NCBI RefSeq assembly: GCF_963675165.1
Contig: NC_087377.1
Coordinates: forward strand, 2,820,978-2,884,977
Source of the DNA: Halichondria panicea
Taxonomy: Eukaryota; Porifera; Demospongiae; Suberitida; Halichondriidae
Direction: 5' to 3'
DNA length: 64,000 nucleotides
In this document: positions 43,100-55,437 of the stretch, piece by piece
How positions within the stretch are numbered: the stretch's first letter is position 1
How the letters are laid out: each line of letters opens with the position of its first letter
Notes under the pieces: generated by a model
The model's database searches: none
Seen by the model: only the letters and a program-made list of their open reading frames with translations
What the model was told of the DNA's origin: nothing
Position numbers and translations under genes: made by a program

Positions 43100-45655
43100 T
43101 ATACAGGTTTCCTTTGCTTGGTTCTTGACAGTGTACTAGCTGAACAAGCTGAGCTCTGTGTGAAGATGGTTACCATAATTATGTTCAAGTGAACTTCATT
43201 AGGCTGTAGGAGTGCCCGATCATGTCAGGCATCGATCATTGCTGGCTGGGAGGATTGTGTGGGACACGATCACCACAGTATTAAATGCTCTTTGTGTACT
43301 ATGCTGTAACTACAGCGCCAACTCTGACTGAACTCCATTATAAAGGTCCTCCAACGATTGCTGTAATTAAAAGACATGTCAGGCCCACAAGGCAGTTGGC
43401 TTTTCTTTTATTATGCACATGCATTTGATTCGTATACCGTAGAGCTGCTGTAAAATACAGAGACAAAAAATCAAACCGTACAGTAGATCCACTGCATACT
43501 ACTCAACACTAGAATAGCTGTGCGCTTAAGCGCCACCATAATATTTTGGGGGTTGTAAAAAAACTACGCTCACTGCACTCTCAGCCCGGTTTGAGGTGGT
43601 AAAAAAGAAAAAAAAGTGTAACAGTTTCCTTTGATAGAGTGGTGCGGGGCCATTGTTTACCTGTTACACTTAGCTATACACGTATCTCAAGTACTTTTCT
43701 ATCTCAAGTACTTTTTTGTCCAAGTAGACAATATATAATCTGCACCAGAGGAGGAGGTTGGACATCACTTGAACTTTCATTGATTATGACGCTTTTCGTT
43801 TTTGCTGACTCAGCAGTAGAACATGACTGGATCTAGCTTGTATAAATTAATACCAATGGCTATTCATTGTGTGCTGATAGGTTAGGTCCAGTAACCATCT
43901 GCATGCATCATACACAACCAGTTGTCAACAGATTCAGCGACAGAAACCGTGCAGAAGCATTGTCTCATGAATTAGTCGCCCTCTTTAGTCATAGACTCGA
44001 CCTTTTAGAGGGCGGCTAAAATATGAGGCTAGCAGACCGCTTCTGCTGAGTCAGCATAAATGAAAAGACCTCTAATCTCACTAGCCTCGAGACCAGGCCG
44101 ATTAAAATACCTGGATTCGAGCCTAGATCTGCACATGCCACGCCCAATGCAAGTGTGGGCAGGGCTATCTGATGTGCATGCTTACTGCAGAGAAAAGGTT
44201 ATGACCTAGGGTAAAATTCAGAGCTCTACTATCTATGCCTCTGGGAAGCAGGAGCATCTTCTTAGTACAATCTACCTTGTTTTAGTTGTTCCATGTTGGT
44301 GCCACAGCAAGTTACAAGTTGCCATACTCAGAAGATATAAAAAACAGTTGACCTTTAAAAATGTTCAGCTGTTTATTTTGCCACCCCTGCAAACCTAAGC
44401 TATCTACGGCCGGCCCTGAAGGTGCTGACTATGATATTCAATAGAGGAGATAGGACATGCACATGTGTCATCAGTCAATTGCAATGTATTATACTAATTT
44501 TATCGCAAAATTTATGTATGAGTGGTAATAAACTACTACTTTATAGCTAGTGCACATCATTTTCCTATATAAATTACGTTACACAGGCGCATGTGATTTT
44601 GTATAATTATACAGTACTTCCTTTGAGTGCTCATGATTACATAATTTCTCCCACATAGAGAATGATGGAGACAAGAGTCAAGATAAAATTGACATTGATG
44701 TATTATTATCATGTGTCAGTACACGTATTAATTATGTGCTCAGTGTACATACCTTCACCGACATAGTCTCTGAAACATTAATAGTAATTTTAATGGCTTC
44801 ATTAGGCCGAGCAATAATAAAATTAATGTTGGTTGACTCAAGATGGACAAAAAAAGAGCTGTTTTATATGCGCCAAACACTGCATCTCTTATTAATTATT
44901 GAGCTTAGAAAATGACAGAAGCAAGCATCCAAATCTTTGTACCATATCATCGAGAGGAGGAGCAACACCCTGTATAATTATGCGTTGTGTGTGCATACAT
45001 CAGAAGGTAATCCGAGTACAAAAGTACGCTATATGCTCCCCTGCCATTATGAGCAGCTAGTAGCCTCGAGACCAGGCCGGCCTGGATTCGAGGCTATAGG
45101 CAGCTAGTAGATATAGACATAATTATTATAATTATGTAGATCTATTCATGCACTCCTGATCTAGTAAACACATAATTATGATAATTTATAAGCACGAGAG
45201 CTTACATCAAACTCATTTCCTCTGCAGCAGTTCAGGTAGGGGTCTCTTGATTGTCTATGTATTACGTTGCTTTCTCTGCTAAGAGAGCAAAGCTAATCTG
45301 AGAGTTCTGTGCAGCCGCCACGTACATTTTCGGGAGGTTGTCCTCCAAAAACTTTTTATGACATCGATGCAACTGCTCTAATAAACTTTTTTTGAGCTGA
45401 AGAATAACACATGTGTGACAATAATTATATTGCAGTTAGTCTGGGGGCCAGACCTAATAGCTCAGGGGCAAAATCAAGAGAGCTAGGATTAGGATCTTTC
45501 TCTCTTCCCCCTCCCCCCTCTTGAGAAAATGGCCCCCAGACTACATTGCGGTAAAGGAAAGTTAGATTTCCATACGCTGTTGAGTGGTTGAGTTAAAAAG
45601 ATTGCACCTGGCCTTCGTGGTTGCGGCTGGGCCTCCAGTGGGGTGAACAAGCCTT
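43100..45655. other. Intergenic between array units, with two mini-hairpin elements
   Basis: No gene recognised. Two small inverted-repeat elements with TAGCCTCGA termini occur: 44082-44125 (with ATTAAAATAC in the loop) and 45061-45096. These termini match the large element at 50187-52155. GCAGCTAG lies on both sides of the second, a probable target duplication. Confidence 0.5.
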
Positions 45656-45864
45656 GTTTCCTGGATAGATCGTCTATGTAATAAGCACTTTTCTGTTTCA
45701 ACCGCTAGCCCCTCTACGGGAGGTATAACTTTCTGCGGGGTAGCAGGAGGCATTTCTCTACATCCTGCTGGGACCTTCTATGCGAGCTAAATTGCTATTT
45801 GCTAGTACAAACACAGAAGCAGCAGTCTAGCAGACTAACAACATAGCACGATCTCAGCTCCAAG

Positions 45865-47071
45865 ATGGCTCAAACACAACAGATAGGTGAATCAACTGTG
45901 TGCATACATCATTAATTTCTGCTGCAGAGTTAGCCTCAGCAGATTAGAGCATTTGCTGTCTGTAGCAGTTTAATACTAGCATTGTGCAGTCAAACACAAT
46001 GGACACTGCAATAATAGTTTGTATGTATAATGCAGAAGCTCCACCTAACTATGAAGAGAAGCGAGATCAAACCATGGCCCAACAACCACTCCAACAACCG
46101 GCTCAACAACCACCCCAACAACCGACTCAACAACCACCCCCCACTGGGCAAGTCTTCTACTCTGCACAGCAGCCGCAGGTGGTCCCCGGCACTGTTTATC
46201 AAATGCCCTACCAAATCCCTCAAATGCATCAGCAGGTACGTGAACAGTGCATGTAATCATAGATAATAATGCACAGATAAGGTCTTTATTATCTATGATG
46301 TAATCAACAAGAGACTACCTCAATAACAGAGTGTATTTCCCGCACTGTGTTGTTTTTGCAGTTGTATACATGACACACCCCATACATACACACATAGAAC
46401 ATAATTTGATATGCACTGTAAAAATGAAGTTGTGGTGAGCACACTGAATTAAACAATGCCAGGTCGCATATATTTTCAGTCAGTGTACATGCCATGTGCA
46501 GGTTGAAGCTGCAGTGGGCAAGCCCCCTTACCCTGGACCGAATGATTTCCTCATTTTGAGCCTGGTTACCATGATCATGTGTGGTGTACTCAACATCACC
46601 TCTCTCATGATTGGCATTCCAGGACTTGTGTTTGCAGGCTTGGTAAGTGCATGGCATGCATGCATTTGTTAATACTGTATTAACATATACCGCATGACAG
46701 ATGTTTCTTGTTATTTACTAGGGAAACAGATACTCAACATTGTTATTGTCAGATGTTATCATATACTGCATGTATAATTATGTAATCATGTTATCGTGTC
46801 TAATGCATGAGACGGTCGCTAGGAAGCTAACTTTAGTTACTCCCATGCAAATAGCAAAACAGAATTCATATTTTGTGTCCTCCCAATATAGAGCAACCAC
46901 AATCGCACAGCCAACAAAAACTATCACAATGCCAAGAGGTACTCCAACTATGCCCTGGGGCTGGTCATAGCCAACATCATCTACACCCTCGTGTTGGGTA
47001 TCATTCTGACTGGAGTTGCCGTGGGAGTAAGTAGAGTTAGTCTCTATGGCTATTATGGCTACTACGGCTGA
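45865..47071 (+). CDS. CD225/dispanin (IFITM-like) protein, A-type copy A2, 180 aa
   Basis: Exons 45865-45886, 46036-46235, 46502-46642 and 46892-47071, in the same phases as A1. The N-terminus is MAQTQQI then EAPPNYEEKRDQ: PPxY is kept but the overlapping YxxPhi is lost (YEEK). The Q/P tract is longer than in A1 (QQPLQQPAQQPPQQPTQQ). Membrane segment 1 and the CD225 loop (NYHNAKRYSNYALGLVIAN) are nearly identical to A1, and the tail is YGYYGYYG. Intron 2 holds a 14-bp-stem hairpin (46257-46299). Tail to tail with B3. Confidence 0.88.
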
Positions 47072-47779
47072 CAGTATGAAAACAGAACATTTATACAATG
47101 AACGTCATACATAGGTGAATGCTAACAAAGTAGCTTAGCCTATAATTATAATATAGCTGTATCAATCGTAATCCCATGTAATGTTAGCTGTGTACTTGCA
47201 TGTGTGTATGGTTTTTCATTTAATGCTGCAAGTTTTGTGCCATGGCAATGTAATGTTTATATAATTATAACCGTGTATATATAGTAGCAACCCTTCATGT
47301 ATATACTGATGGTGATGATAGTTGTTATCGGAAAATTAATTTTGGTGAATGAGCCATTTCAACAGACTTGGCGGCGCCTCAGGCCGGCGTGGCTATACTA
47401 CAGCAATGATGTATTAGCTATACTTGTATCTATTGGAAACCTCAATTTGGCGATCTTTGGGAAAATCTGCCAAAAATCCCCAATACATTTTCTAGTGTGG
47501 ACTGATGACACAATAACTGATTTGCTGCGATTTGTTGTGTAGGCAACTGCATGATGGTAGCTTTGATGCCAGTTCTGCGAACTATTATAGAGTTGGCACC
47601 TGTCACCATGCTGTGGCTTCACCAAACACTTCCAGGAATACCTATATATACAGGTGCTACTATGTGATGCCACTGGTAACTTGATCCTCCCGGTAACTCC
47701 CCATAGACATGCATTCTTAGACAAGTGTCTACACAATAATACACAAACCATATCAATTTACCACTGAGCTACTGTATTA

Positions 47780-47990
47780 CAGTATTTAATTTACACACAC
47801 AGTAAGAGTTCTGGTATACATATATAGGCATTGATTGGCAACTCCCCATAGACATGCATTCTTAGACAAGTGTCTACACAATAATACACAAACCATATCA
47901 ATTTACCACTGAGCTACTGTATTACAGTATTTAATTTACACACACAGTAAGAGTTCTGGTATACATATATAGGCATTGATTGGCAACTAT
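47780..47990. repeat. Local tandem duplication of about 136 bp
   Basis: The stretch ACTCCCCATAGACATGCATT...GGCATTGATTGGCA occurs at about 47694-47842 and again at 47842-47986, in the 3' spacer between A2 and B3. Confidence 0.75.
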
Positions 47991-48070
47991 ATATAATACG
48001 TGTATACTGTAATTGGCTTAATAGTAAACAATGCAGTTTGGAATCTCATATTCATGTGTTTGTGTCCAGC

Positions 48071-49311
48071 TCAGCGTCCGTAATAGCGGCAACTGTAGCT
48101 GTAACTGTAGCTGTAACTGTATCCTGCAAGTGCATATGCATAGACCAAACGTTAGTGCATGGAAGACAATAATTATGAATAAAAATTTCTTACTGCAATA
48201 TAATGACGATCTTCCAGCTATCCCAATCCCAACGAGGACAATGTCTGCTATGAGAGCAAACAGTATGGCACTGACAACAAGGTAGACAGCAAACACTCCC
48301 AGTCTGCGTCCCGTCTTGATATTTCCTGCAGTAGTCGCCGCCTTGCTCTGCACGTTAAAAGTTAAAAGCATATACACACAAATAGACGTCATAACACGTA
48401 CACTAGATGAAATCTTTTCAACACACTATACCTTCACAGACAGTACGACTGCTGGGATTGAGCAGAAGAGACTCCCAATGAAGAAAATTCCAAAGACAAC
48501 TGCTACGACAATCGTCAGAATAAAGTAGTCGTTTGGTTTGTAGTTGAAGTTTGGAGGATTCATGCGATCAGAACTCTGCATAGGAAGTCACAACAATTAA
48601 AGCCATTGTGTATACAGGATATTGTTTCATTCATGTAACTGTGGGAGGATTCACATGCGTCCTTGTGATGTTATTGTACTGAGTGTGAATGTGATTATAA
48701 TGGAAATGCTTTGAACCTGTATCCTCTTGAGATTCAGGTGTTTAGACACTAATCTTATTCACACAGAACTGGGGAATATTCTATTTGCAGTGCAATTTGC
48801 GGAAAGCCAGGTTGCAGGCATGCAGATTTCAACAAATTTACACCATCATGCACAGCTATATATATACAGACTATTAAATACTTACCATGATAAGTTGTGC
48901 AACACCTCCTTGCTGTGCAGAATATGCAACCTGATTGCCATGATACTGGGGAGCCTGACCTTGCAACTGCAGAGGCTTAGGCTGATATTGTGGAGCATAC
49001 ATGGCTTGCTGTTGTGGGGCTGCTTGCATTATAGGAGCTTGCTGAGGTTGATACTGTGGAGCATACACTTGCTGTTGTGGGGCCACTTGGTTCACATACT
49101 GTATTGGGGCTGCTTGCATTATAGGAGGCTGAGGTTGGACCACTTGTTGTAATTGCATGGTGGCAGGCTGTTGTTGAGTTGCAGGTAGCTGGTAACTGGT
49201 TGCAAGTTGCTGTGGAACTCCATACTGTTGCTGAACACTTGGAGGTACTTGTACCACTGCACCGGGTTGATTAGCACTCGTAGACATGGTTAAAAGCTGC
49301 TCTCTGTTCAT
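48071..49311 (-). CDS. CD225/dispanin (IFITM-like) protein, B-type copy B3, 258 aa
   Basis: Exons in order: 49311-48886, 48575-48432, 48347-48194, 48123-48071 (phases 0,0,1; 777 nt). Compared with B1 the Q/P-rich N-terminus has an extra internal repeat (QQAPIMQAAPQQQAMYAPQY). Exon 2 encodes MNPPNFNYKPNDYFILT and ends SLFCSIPAVVLSVK, so the first Cys of the pair is replaced by Phe. Exon 3 encodes AGNIKTGRRLGVFAVYLVVS. The tail is an expanded Tyr-Ser repeat (YSYSYSYSYSC) from tandem CTGTAGCTGTAA. It is head to head with A3. Confidence 0.87.
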
Positions 49312-49543
49312 TTACTACACTTCTTTACCGTTATCCACAATAAATTGTGGGTAATTATTGACTATAATTGACGATTGTTTTCTAGTGTAACGACTAATTT
49401 TGCGGGGTCATTTTCTAGAAATGTTTCGGGTATGGTAAAGATCACTACCATGCAGGAGCACCAATGATGCAGGGAAAGATCGTCAGTAAAACTATTAGAT
49501 CTCTGGTTTTAAAAATACTTGTACCTGCTTGTACTGGTCTAAG
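49312..49543. promoter_or_regulatory. Bidirectional promoter, B3/A3
   Basis: A 232-bp spacer between divergent start codons. It holds TTTTCTAGTGTAACGACTAA, TTCTAGAA (49413-49420), TATGGTAAAGATCACTACCA and GGGAAAGATCGTCAGTA. All are conserved in the B4/A5 spacer, although the coding flanks have diverged. Confidence 0.6.
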
Positions 49544-49980
49544 ATGGCTCAACAAACAAGTGGTGACGATCTATGTGAATACATTGACTGCTGCAGAGTT
49601 AGCCTGAGCAGATCATGCAAGAATTTCTATCTGTAGCAGCATACTATGTACTATATACTGTAATCATAGCATGTGCAGTCAACCAATGGACGAATGATAC
49701 TTTAATATGAACTGTACTGCAACTATCGAATAAACTTTGTATGCAGGAGCTTCATTCAAATACCATGAGTTGGATGAGCAAGATGAAACCATGGCTCAAA
49801 AACCACTCCCCACTGGACAGGTGGTCCCCGACACTGTCTATCAAATGCCCTACCAAATCCCTCAAATGTATCAGCAGGTGAATGGTGTTACTTCTGAAGT
49901 TGAGGTTGTACGCTCAATTTTATTCACTGGAGCAAACTATTTGCAGCAATTTTAATATTGTATGTGTTATTTAATTGCTA

Positions 49981-50072
49981 TAGCCTCGACCCCAGGCCGA
50001 TCCGTCTCCAATTGAACGCGAGGAGGCGACCTAGCATTCAATTGGAGACGGATCGGCCTGGGGTCTAGGCTA
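49981..50072. mobile_element. 92-bp hairpin MITE in intron 2 of A3
   Basis: TAGCCTCGACCCCAGGCCGA...TCGGCCTGGGGTCTAGGCTA, with 36-bp arms. A near-identical copy is at the same place in A5 (57415-57506), where 9-bp flanks TGTAATTGC are exact. The insertion predates the A3/A5 duplication. Confidence 0.85.
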
Positions 50073-50186
50073 TGTAATTGCATGCTCTTGGAGTTAGTAG
50101 ATCAGTGACACAACAATATAATCTGTACAGGTTGAGGCTGAAGTGGGCAAGCCCACTTACCCTGGACCCAGTGATTACCTCATCCT

Positions 50187-52155
50187 TAGCCTCGAATCCA
50201 CGCCGATTAAAATACGGCCTGGTGTTCATTGCAGGGGTGTTAGTGCACACGCGCTGCACAATTACCCAGAATCTGGGTAATCGTGCACGCCAGTAAAACT
50301 TTTAGTAAATGTTACCGTAAACTAGCTGTAATACTTGGAATTTGTTCCGTGTTACTATCAATGGCGTCGACTGAGTTTTGTGAAGCTGTGGCTTATGCTC
50401 TTCGTTGCGTTGGTCTAAAGGATCTCACACTGAAGCCAAAGCAAAGGAGGCTCTCATCCACCTGTATGACGATCATGATGTCTTTGTTTGGTTCCCCACG
50501 GGCTATGGTAAGTCTTTGTGCTTCCAACTGCTCACTGAAGCGGACAAGCTCTAGCTCTACAAGAGTTGAGAGAAGAGCTGTGCTGGTGGTGTCACCACTA
50601 GTGTCTCTGATAATAGACCCGGTCTCAGGCCTCCGGAAGAGGGGTGTCTCTGCTGCTATATTGTCTGGCAACAAAGGTATTAGATCTAGATAGCTATATT
50701 AAAGAATCTAGGAACTGATGATATTAATGGCCTGAACTTATTACAGTCAACACTGATCCTTCATTTTATAGATGTCGAGAAGGACCTCCTTGCTAGTGTG
50801 AGTGACGTGTCCGAGGGTCGGTTCTCTCTCCTCTATAGTGCTCCCGAGGCACTCTCCTTGGCAGAGAAGCATAGAAGCAGCTCCTGGTCCAACGTCCCCT
50901 CTGTGACTCTGTAGTGGCAGTCGCTGTTGACGAAGCACACTGTGCGTATAAGTGGTAAGCAAGAGTGGTTACAGTATTTATTCGATTTGAGGCAACGCTT
51001 TTAAATATTACGAATCCCCAGGGGTGGCTACTTTTTGAGGCAGAAACATTATTTTTAAAAGTCCTTGTAGGGAATCCACTAGCCTCTATTCCAGGCCACT
51101 TTAAAATACGAACTACATGACTGTATTACAATAAGTGGCTACATCATTTTAGGACGCGACATATAAAACAACACAGTTTGAGTAAGTGCTACTTTGATAA
51201 TGTCCTAAGATGTAGTGTGTTGCATATTTGGAGGGTCTCCTTAAAAAATGTACACAAGATACAATATACATACGATTGTACGTTAAAACATAGTGCCTTT
51301 ACATGTGCTCTACTGTCTACGCAGTTTTGTATAATGATTTTACAAATGCCCCCTCACTCAACCACTTGTCTAGCACTTTGGTATGGCCTTCACTGATCTT
51401 TTTGACATGTTTTAATATCGCTTCATAGCTGATTGATGTGGTTTAGCCTGGCCCAAGCCTAAATTAATAATAATTGCTGTACTGATAAATGTACATAATT
51501 ATGTGTTTGACTCATGATTATTACCGTACAATTATACCGTTTGTCAGTAGGAGTGCTGGCACTCGTAGTCTATAGTGTGCACTCAATTCCAGCTAATTAA
51601 TTATTGTTTTTTTTATATAACACTCTGCAGGTACAGAGATCTACCATTGGGTTGCTGAGTACTGGCAGTCTCAACAGAAGTTGCTTGAGTATAACGTTGC
51701 TCCGATCCCTCAGCGGCACGTCTCGTTCACATGGAGCAGTGACTAACAAAATTAATCCTCAGCAACCCCAGTAATTTTTGAAACTCATCTTACTCTTGTT
51801 TTTATATTACTCTTGTCCTGGACGGGGAAACAGAGTCGCCTTCCAGCGGTTCCAACGGTCTGATGCTTAGCTAATGGTGGTCTTGCTACGTGTGTGTGTG
51901 TGTGGAGAAACCCCTACCCCACTAGTGTCTTTGGATATCTTTCTCGACGGAGCCTAGTACTCGTTGGGCTGCCAGTGACACTTGTGAGAGGCCTGGGTAG
52001 CCATCTCTAGCTCTCTGTTGTTTTAATGTGCAAACCATGCGGTATAACGTATTCTCATTCTCCGTTTTATTATCAACAATAAATTTCGCGCATGTGCACT
52101 AACACCCCTGCAATGAACACCAGGCCGTATTTTAATCGGCGTGGATTCGAGGTTA
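50187..52155. mobile_element. 1969-bp TIR element carrying RecQ helicase fragments, 9-bp TSD (Pack-MULE-like)
   Basis: Terminal inverted repeats of about 62 bp (TAGCCTCGAATCCACGCCGA ... through GGGGTGTTAGTGCACA) bound the element. CCTCATCCT is duplicated directly outside (50178-50186 and 52156-52164). The uninterrupted homologous exon in A5 gives the empty site. No transposase frame was found. The cargo includes decayed RecQ motifs at 50361-50957. A 9-bp duplication and long inverted repeats suggest a Mutator-like element; calling it a gene-capturing Pack-MULE is inference. Confidence 0.85.
50361..50957 (+). pseudogene. RecQ-family helicase fragment (motifs I, Ia, II), decayed
   Basis: Starts MASTEFCEAVAYALRCVGLK. 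In successive frames it reads DVFVWFPTGYGKSLCFQLL (Walker A, RecQ motif I), then VLVVSPLVSLIID and GLRKRGVSAAILSGN (motif Ia region). After a short intron-like gap (50679-50771) come FSLLYSAPEAL and AVDEAHCAYKW (motif II, DEAH). At least three frameshifts separate these blocks, so no helicase can be made. The helicase C-terminal lobe is missing. Lying inside the transposon at 50187-52155, it is most simply a captured host-gene fragment. Confidence 0.8.
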
Positions 52156-52814
52156 CCTCATCCTCAATCTGGTTACCATGATCATGTGTGGGGCACTCAA
52201 CATCACCTCTCTGTTGATTGGCATTCCAGGACTTTTGTTTTCAGTCTTGGTAAGTGCATTTGTTGTGAATGCGCATGCATGCATGTGCATACAATAATTA
52301 TAGTGCTAAAAAGCCACTCATACGCATTTAATACTATTTGTACTAACTTAGTTACTTTCATAATAATTTTAATACTCCCAATGACCTATTATTATATATA
52401 CCGAACAACCACCATTGTACAGTTAACAAGAACTACCACAAAGCCAAGAGGTACTCCAACTATACGCCCTGGGGCTAGCCATAGCCAACATCATGTACAC
52501 TTTCCTGTTGTACATCATTCTGATCGGAGTTGGCATAGGAGTAAGCAAAATTACTCTCCATGGCTACGGTTGCAACTTTTGCCGCTACTTACCCAAAGAG
52601 CATGGAAACTGAACACTTACAAGGAATGTAATTATGCCTTGCATGCATGCATGCTGATCGACACAAATATACACTTATATATAATTATAGTGATAATCCC
52701 TGTATAGTCATCCAATGTTGTTTATAGTACGTTGTGTATTCATGATTTTCATTAACACTGTAAGTTCGATGTCAATGTATTCTCATGAGTCACTGTGTAT
52801 ATTTTTTATTATTA

Positions 52815-53012
52815 TGAAATGGGATAGATCGTCCTGTTTCAACCGCTAGCCCCTCTATGGGAGGTAAAACTTCCCGCGGGGTAGCAGGAGGCGTTTTTCT
52901 ACATCCTGCTGGGACCTTCTATGCGAGCTAAATTGCTATTTGCTAGTACAAACACAGAAGCTAGAACAACCAGCAGATTAACGATCTCAGCAGAGGCTGA
53001 GCTAGCACCAAG
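52815..53012 (+). promoter_or_regulatory. Conserved 5' region of A4
   Basis: Third copy of the block found upstream of A1 and A2 (GGGATAGATCGTC, CAACCGCTAGCCCCTCTA, CATCCTGCTGGGACCTTC). Confidence 0.5.
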
Positions 53013-54574
53013 ATGGCTCAAACACAGCAGATAGGTGAATCAACTGTGTGCATACATCTAGTCAGCCTCAGCAGATTAGAGCATTTGCTGTCTGTAGCAG
53101 GTTTAGTACTAGCATTGTGCAGTCAAACACAATGAACACTGCAATAATAGTTTGTATGTATAATGCAGGAGCTCCACCTAACTATAAAGAGAAGCGAGAT
53201 CAAACCATGGCTCAACAACCACCCCAAAAACCGGCTCAACAGCCACCCCCTACTGGGCAGGTCTACTACCCTGCACAGCAACCGCAGGTGGTCCCCGGCA
53301 CTGTTTATCAAATGCCCTACCAAATCCCGCAAATGCATCAGCAGGTGAACAGTGCATGTAATCAACAAGAGACAAGCTTGTATATATACAGAGTGTATTT
53401 CCCGCACTGCGTTGTTTTTGCAGTTTTATACATGACACACCCCATACATACACATGCACATAGAACATAATTTGATATATAATTATTATATACACTGAAG
53501 TGCGGGGAGCACACTAAAATGGTTGCATATATTTTCAGTCAGTGTACATTCCATGTGCAGGTTGAGGCAGTGGGCAATCCCCCTTACCCTGGACCGAATG
53601 ATTTCCTCATTTTGAGCCTGGTTACCATGATCATGTGTGGTGTACTTAACATCACCTCTCTCATGATTGGCATTCCAGGACTTGTGTTTGCAGGCTTGGT
53701 AAGTGTATTAATATACTGCATGACAGATGTTTCTTGTAGAGAAACAGATACTCAACATTGTTATTGTCAGATATTATCATACTGCATGTATGTAATCATG
53801 TTATCGTGTCTAATGCATGAGACGTGCTTACTGTTCATTACACTATTTTGTACTTGTGAACTTTGAGCCAACTTGTTAAGTATAGGAAGCTGTAGGAAGC
53901 TAACTTTAGTTACTCCCATGCAAATTGTAAAACAGAATTCATATTTTGTGTCCTCCCAATATAGAGCAACCACAATCGTACAGCCAACAAAAACTACCAC
54001 AATGCCAAGAGGTACTCCAACTATGCCCTGGGGCTAGTCTTAGCCAACATCATTTGTGACAGGCTCTGGGAAAAAGGCCATATTGGAGCAGATATTGGTA
54101 TTGAGCAATGGCCAGATTTATGGACTGCAGTGTATAATCTCATAATAATTTTTCTTGGCTTATAGTTATCTACAGTCTTTCTACTACCTCTCTGTAAAAT
54201 CTGATGCTCTGAAAGCAACGCGTTCCACCGAAGCGCTTTGTCTAAGCAGCCACCATTACCTTACTTTTCGGTGTTTCTCAATACCGCTATTTCAGAACTT
54301 TGAATTTCCAACGCGCATAACTCAGGCATGAAAAGAGGTATGTGCAAACTAAGCATATCAATGCATAGGCAATTCTTTGCTCTATCATCTGGTATTTAAA
54401 TCTCAACAATTGTAGTTTCCCAGAGCCTGTCACATTTACACCCTCGTGTTGGGTGTCATTCTGACTGGAGTTGCCGTGGGGTTAAGTAGAATTACTCTCA
54501 TTGGCTATATGTCTACCACCATAGCGGCTGAGAGTATGAAAACGGAACATTTATACAACAAACGTCATACATGA
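53013..54574 (+). pseudogene. A-type dispanin A4, last exon interrupted by a 378-bp element
   Basis: Exons 53013-53034, 53169-53344, 53561-53698 and 53965 onward. N-terminus MAQTQQI, GAPPNYKEKRDQ (PPxY kept, YxxPhi lost). Exon 3 is one codon shorter than in other copies. Exon 4 reads the CD225 loop (NYHNAKRYSNYALGLVLAN) and is then interrupted at 54056 inside membrane segment 2. Without the insert and one ATTT, the frame continues to TGA at 54572-54574. As it stands, translation enters the insert in frame for 36 codons (DRLWEKGHIGADIGI ... NLIIIFLGL) to TAG at 54163-54165, which replaces the second membrane segment. It may be dead, or may make a truncated form. Confidence 0.82.
54056..54433. 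mobile_element. 378-bp DNA transposon in dispanin exon, TSD ATTT
   Basis: Perfect 18-bp terminal inverted repeats (GTGACAGGCTCTGGGAAA ... reverse complement) flanked by ATTT at 54052-54055 and 54434-54437. Homologous dispanin exons have an uninterrupted sequence. Same family as 401-820. Confidence 0.88.
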
Positions 54575-55437
54575 ATGCTAACAAACTAGCTGTATCAATC
54601 GTAATCCCATGCATGCGATCATGATGTTAGTTGTGTGCATGTGCATGCATGTGTATGGTTTTTTCATTTAATGCTGCAAGTTTTGTACCATGGCAATGTA
54701 AATTATAGTAGCAACCCTTTATAATTATGTATATACTCGTGATAGTGGTTATCGTGGAAAATGTTGGCGAATGAGCCATTTGAACAGACTTAGTGGCGTC
54801 TCAGGGGTGGCTACTGCAGCAATGATGTATTATACTTGTATCAAGCGGAAACCTAATTTGGCAATCTTCGGTAAAATCCGCCAAAAATCCCTAAACAAAA
54901 TTAATAACTGCACTTATATAAGAGTGTGGACTGATGACGCAATAACTGATTTGCTGCGATTTGTTGTGTAGGCGACTGATCACGATAGCTCTGATGCCAG
55001 TTCTGCAAACTACCATTATATATAGCGCGACATTTTTGAGGCACTTATGTGGAATGGCCTCTAAAAGCTTTTCGTTGCACAATATAATAGTCTAAGAGTA
55101 GGCAATGCACCCAGCATGCACTCAGCATGAATTGGCTTCCCCCAAACGGATATGCCTATAATATTATAGCAACTAATTCGATCAGGCACTGCACATATGC
55201 AAGCCATGTATAACTCCCCATAGTCTTATATATGTCTATAATTTCATCTTAGACTTAGTGTCTACATGCACATACATGTACACAAAAACCATACCAATTT
55301 ACTACAAGCTATAGGTGCATGTACAGTATGTATACAAGTTTTGTCATTGACTGCATGCATGCATGGCAACTATATTAGACATTATTGGCTTAATAGCAGT
55401 TTGGGAATCTCATGGTTCATGCATGTTTCTGTTCGAC

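Larger units (their letters stand above)
49544..52620 (+). pseudogene. A-type dispanin pseudogene A3, exon 3 split by a 1.97-kb element
   Basis: Colinear with intact A5. Exon 1 is 49544-49562 (MAQQTS) and exon 2 is 49747-49877 (GASFKYHELDEQD...). Exon 3 is 50131-50186 plus 52165-52249, interrupted by the element at 50187-52155; the two parts sum to the standard 141 nt. Exon 4 (about 52405-52612) has lost its acceptor (CCGAAC instead of CAGAGC) and has a two-base insertion (AACTATACGCC instead of AACTACGCC). Three independent lesions make a functional product unlikely. A 92-bp hairpin element lies in intron 2. Confidence 0.88.

Noticed and set aside
45489-45753. Overlapping 63-70-aa minus-strand frames
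   Set aside because: They overlap the conserved 5' region of A2 and show no domain; similar sequence upstream of A1 and A4 is not open.
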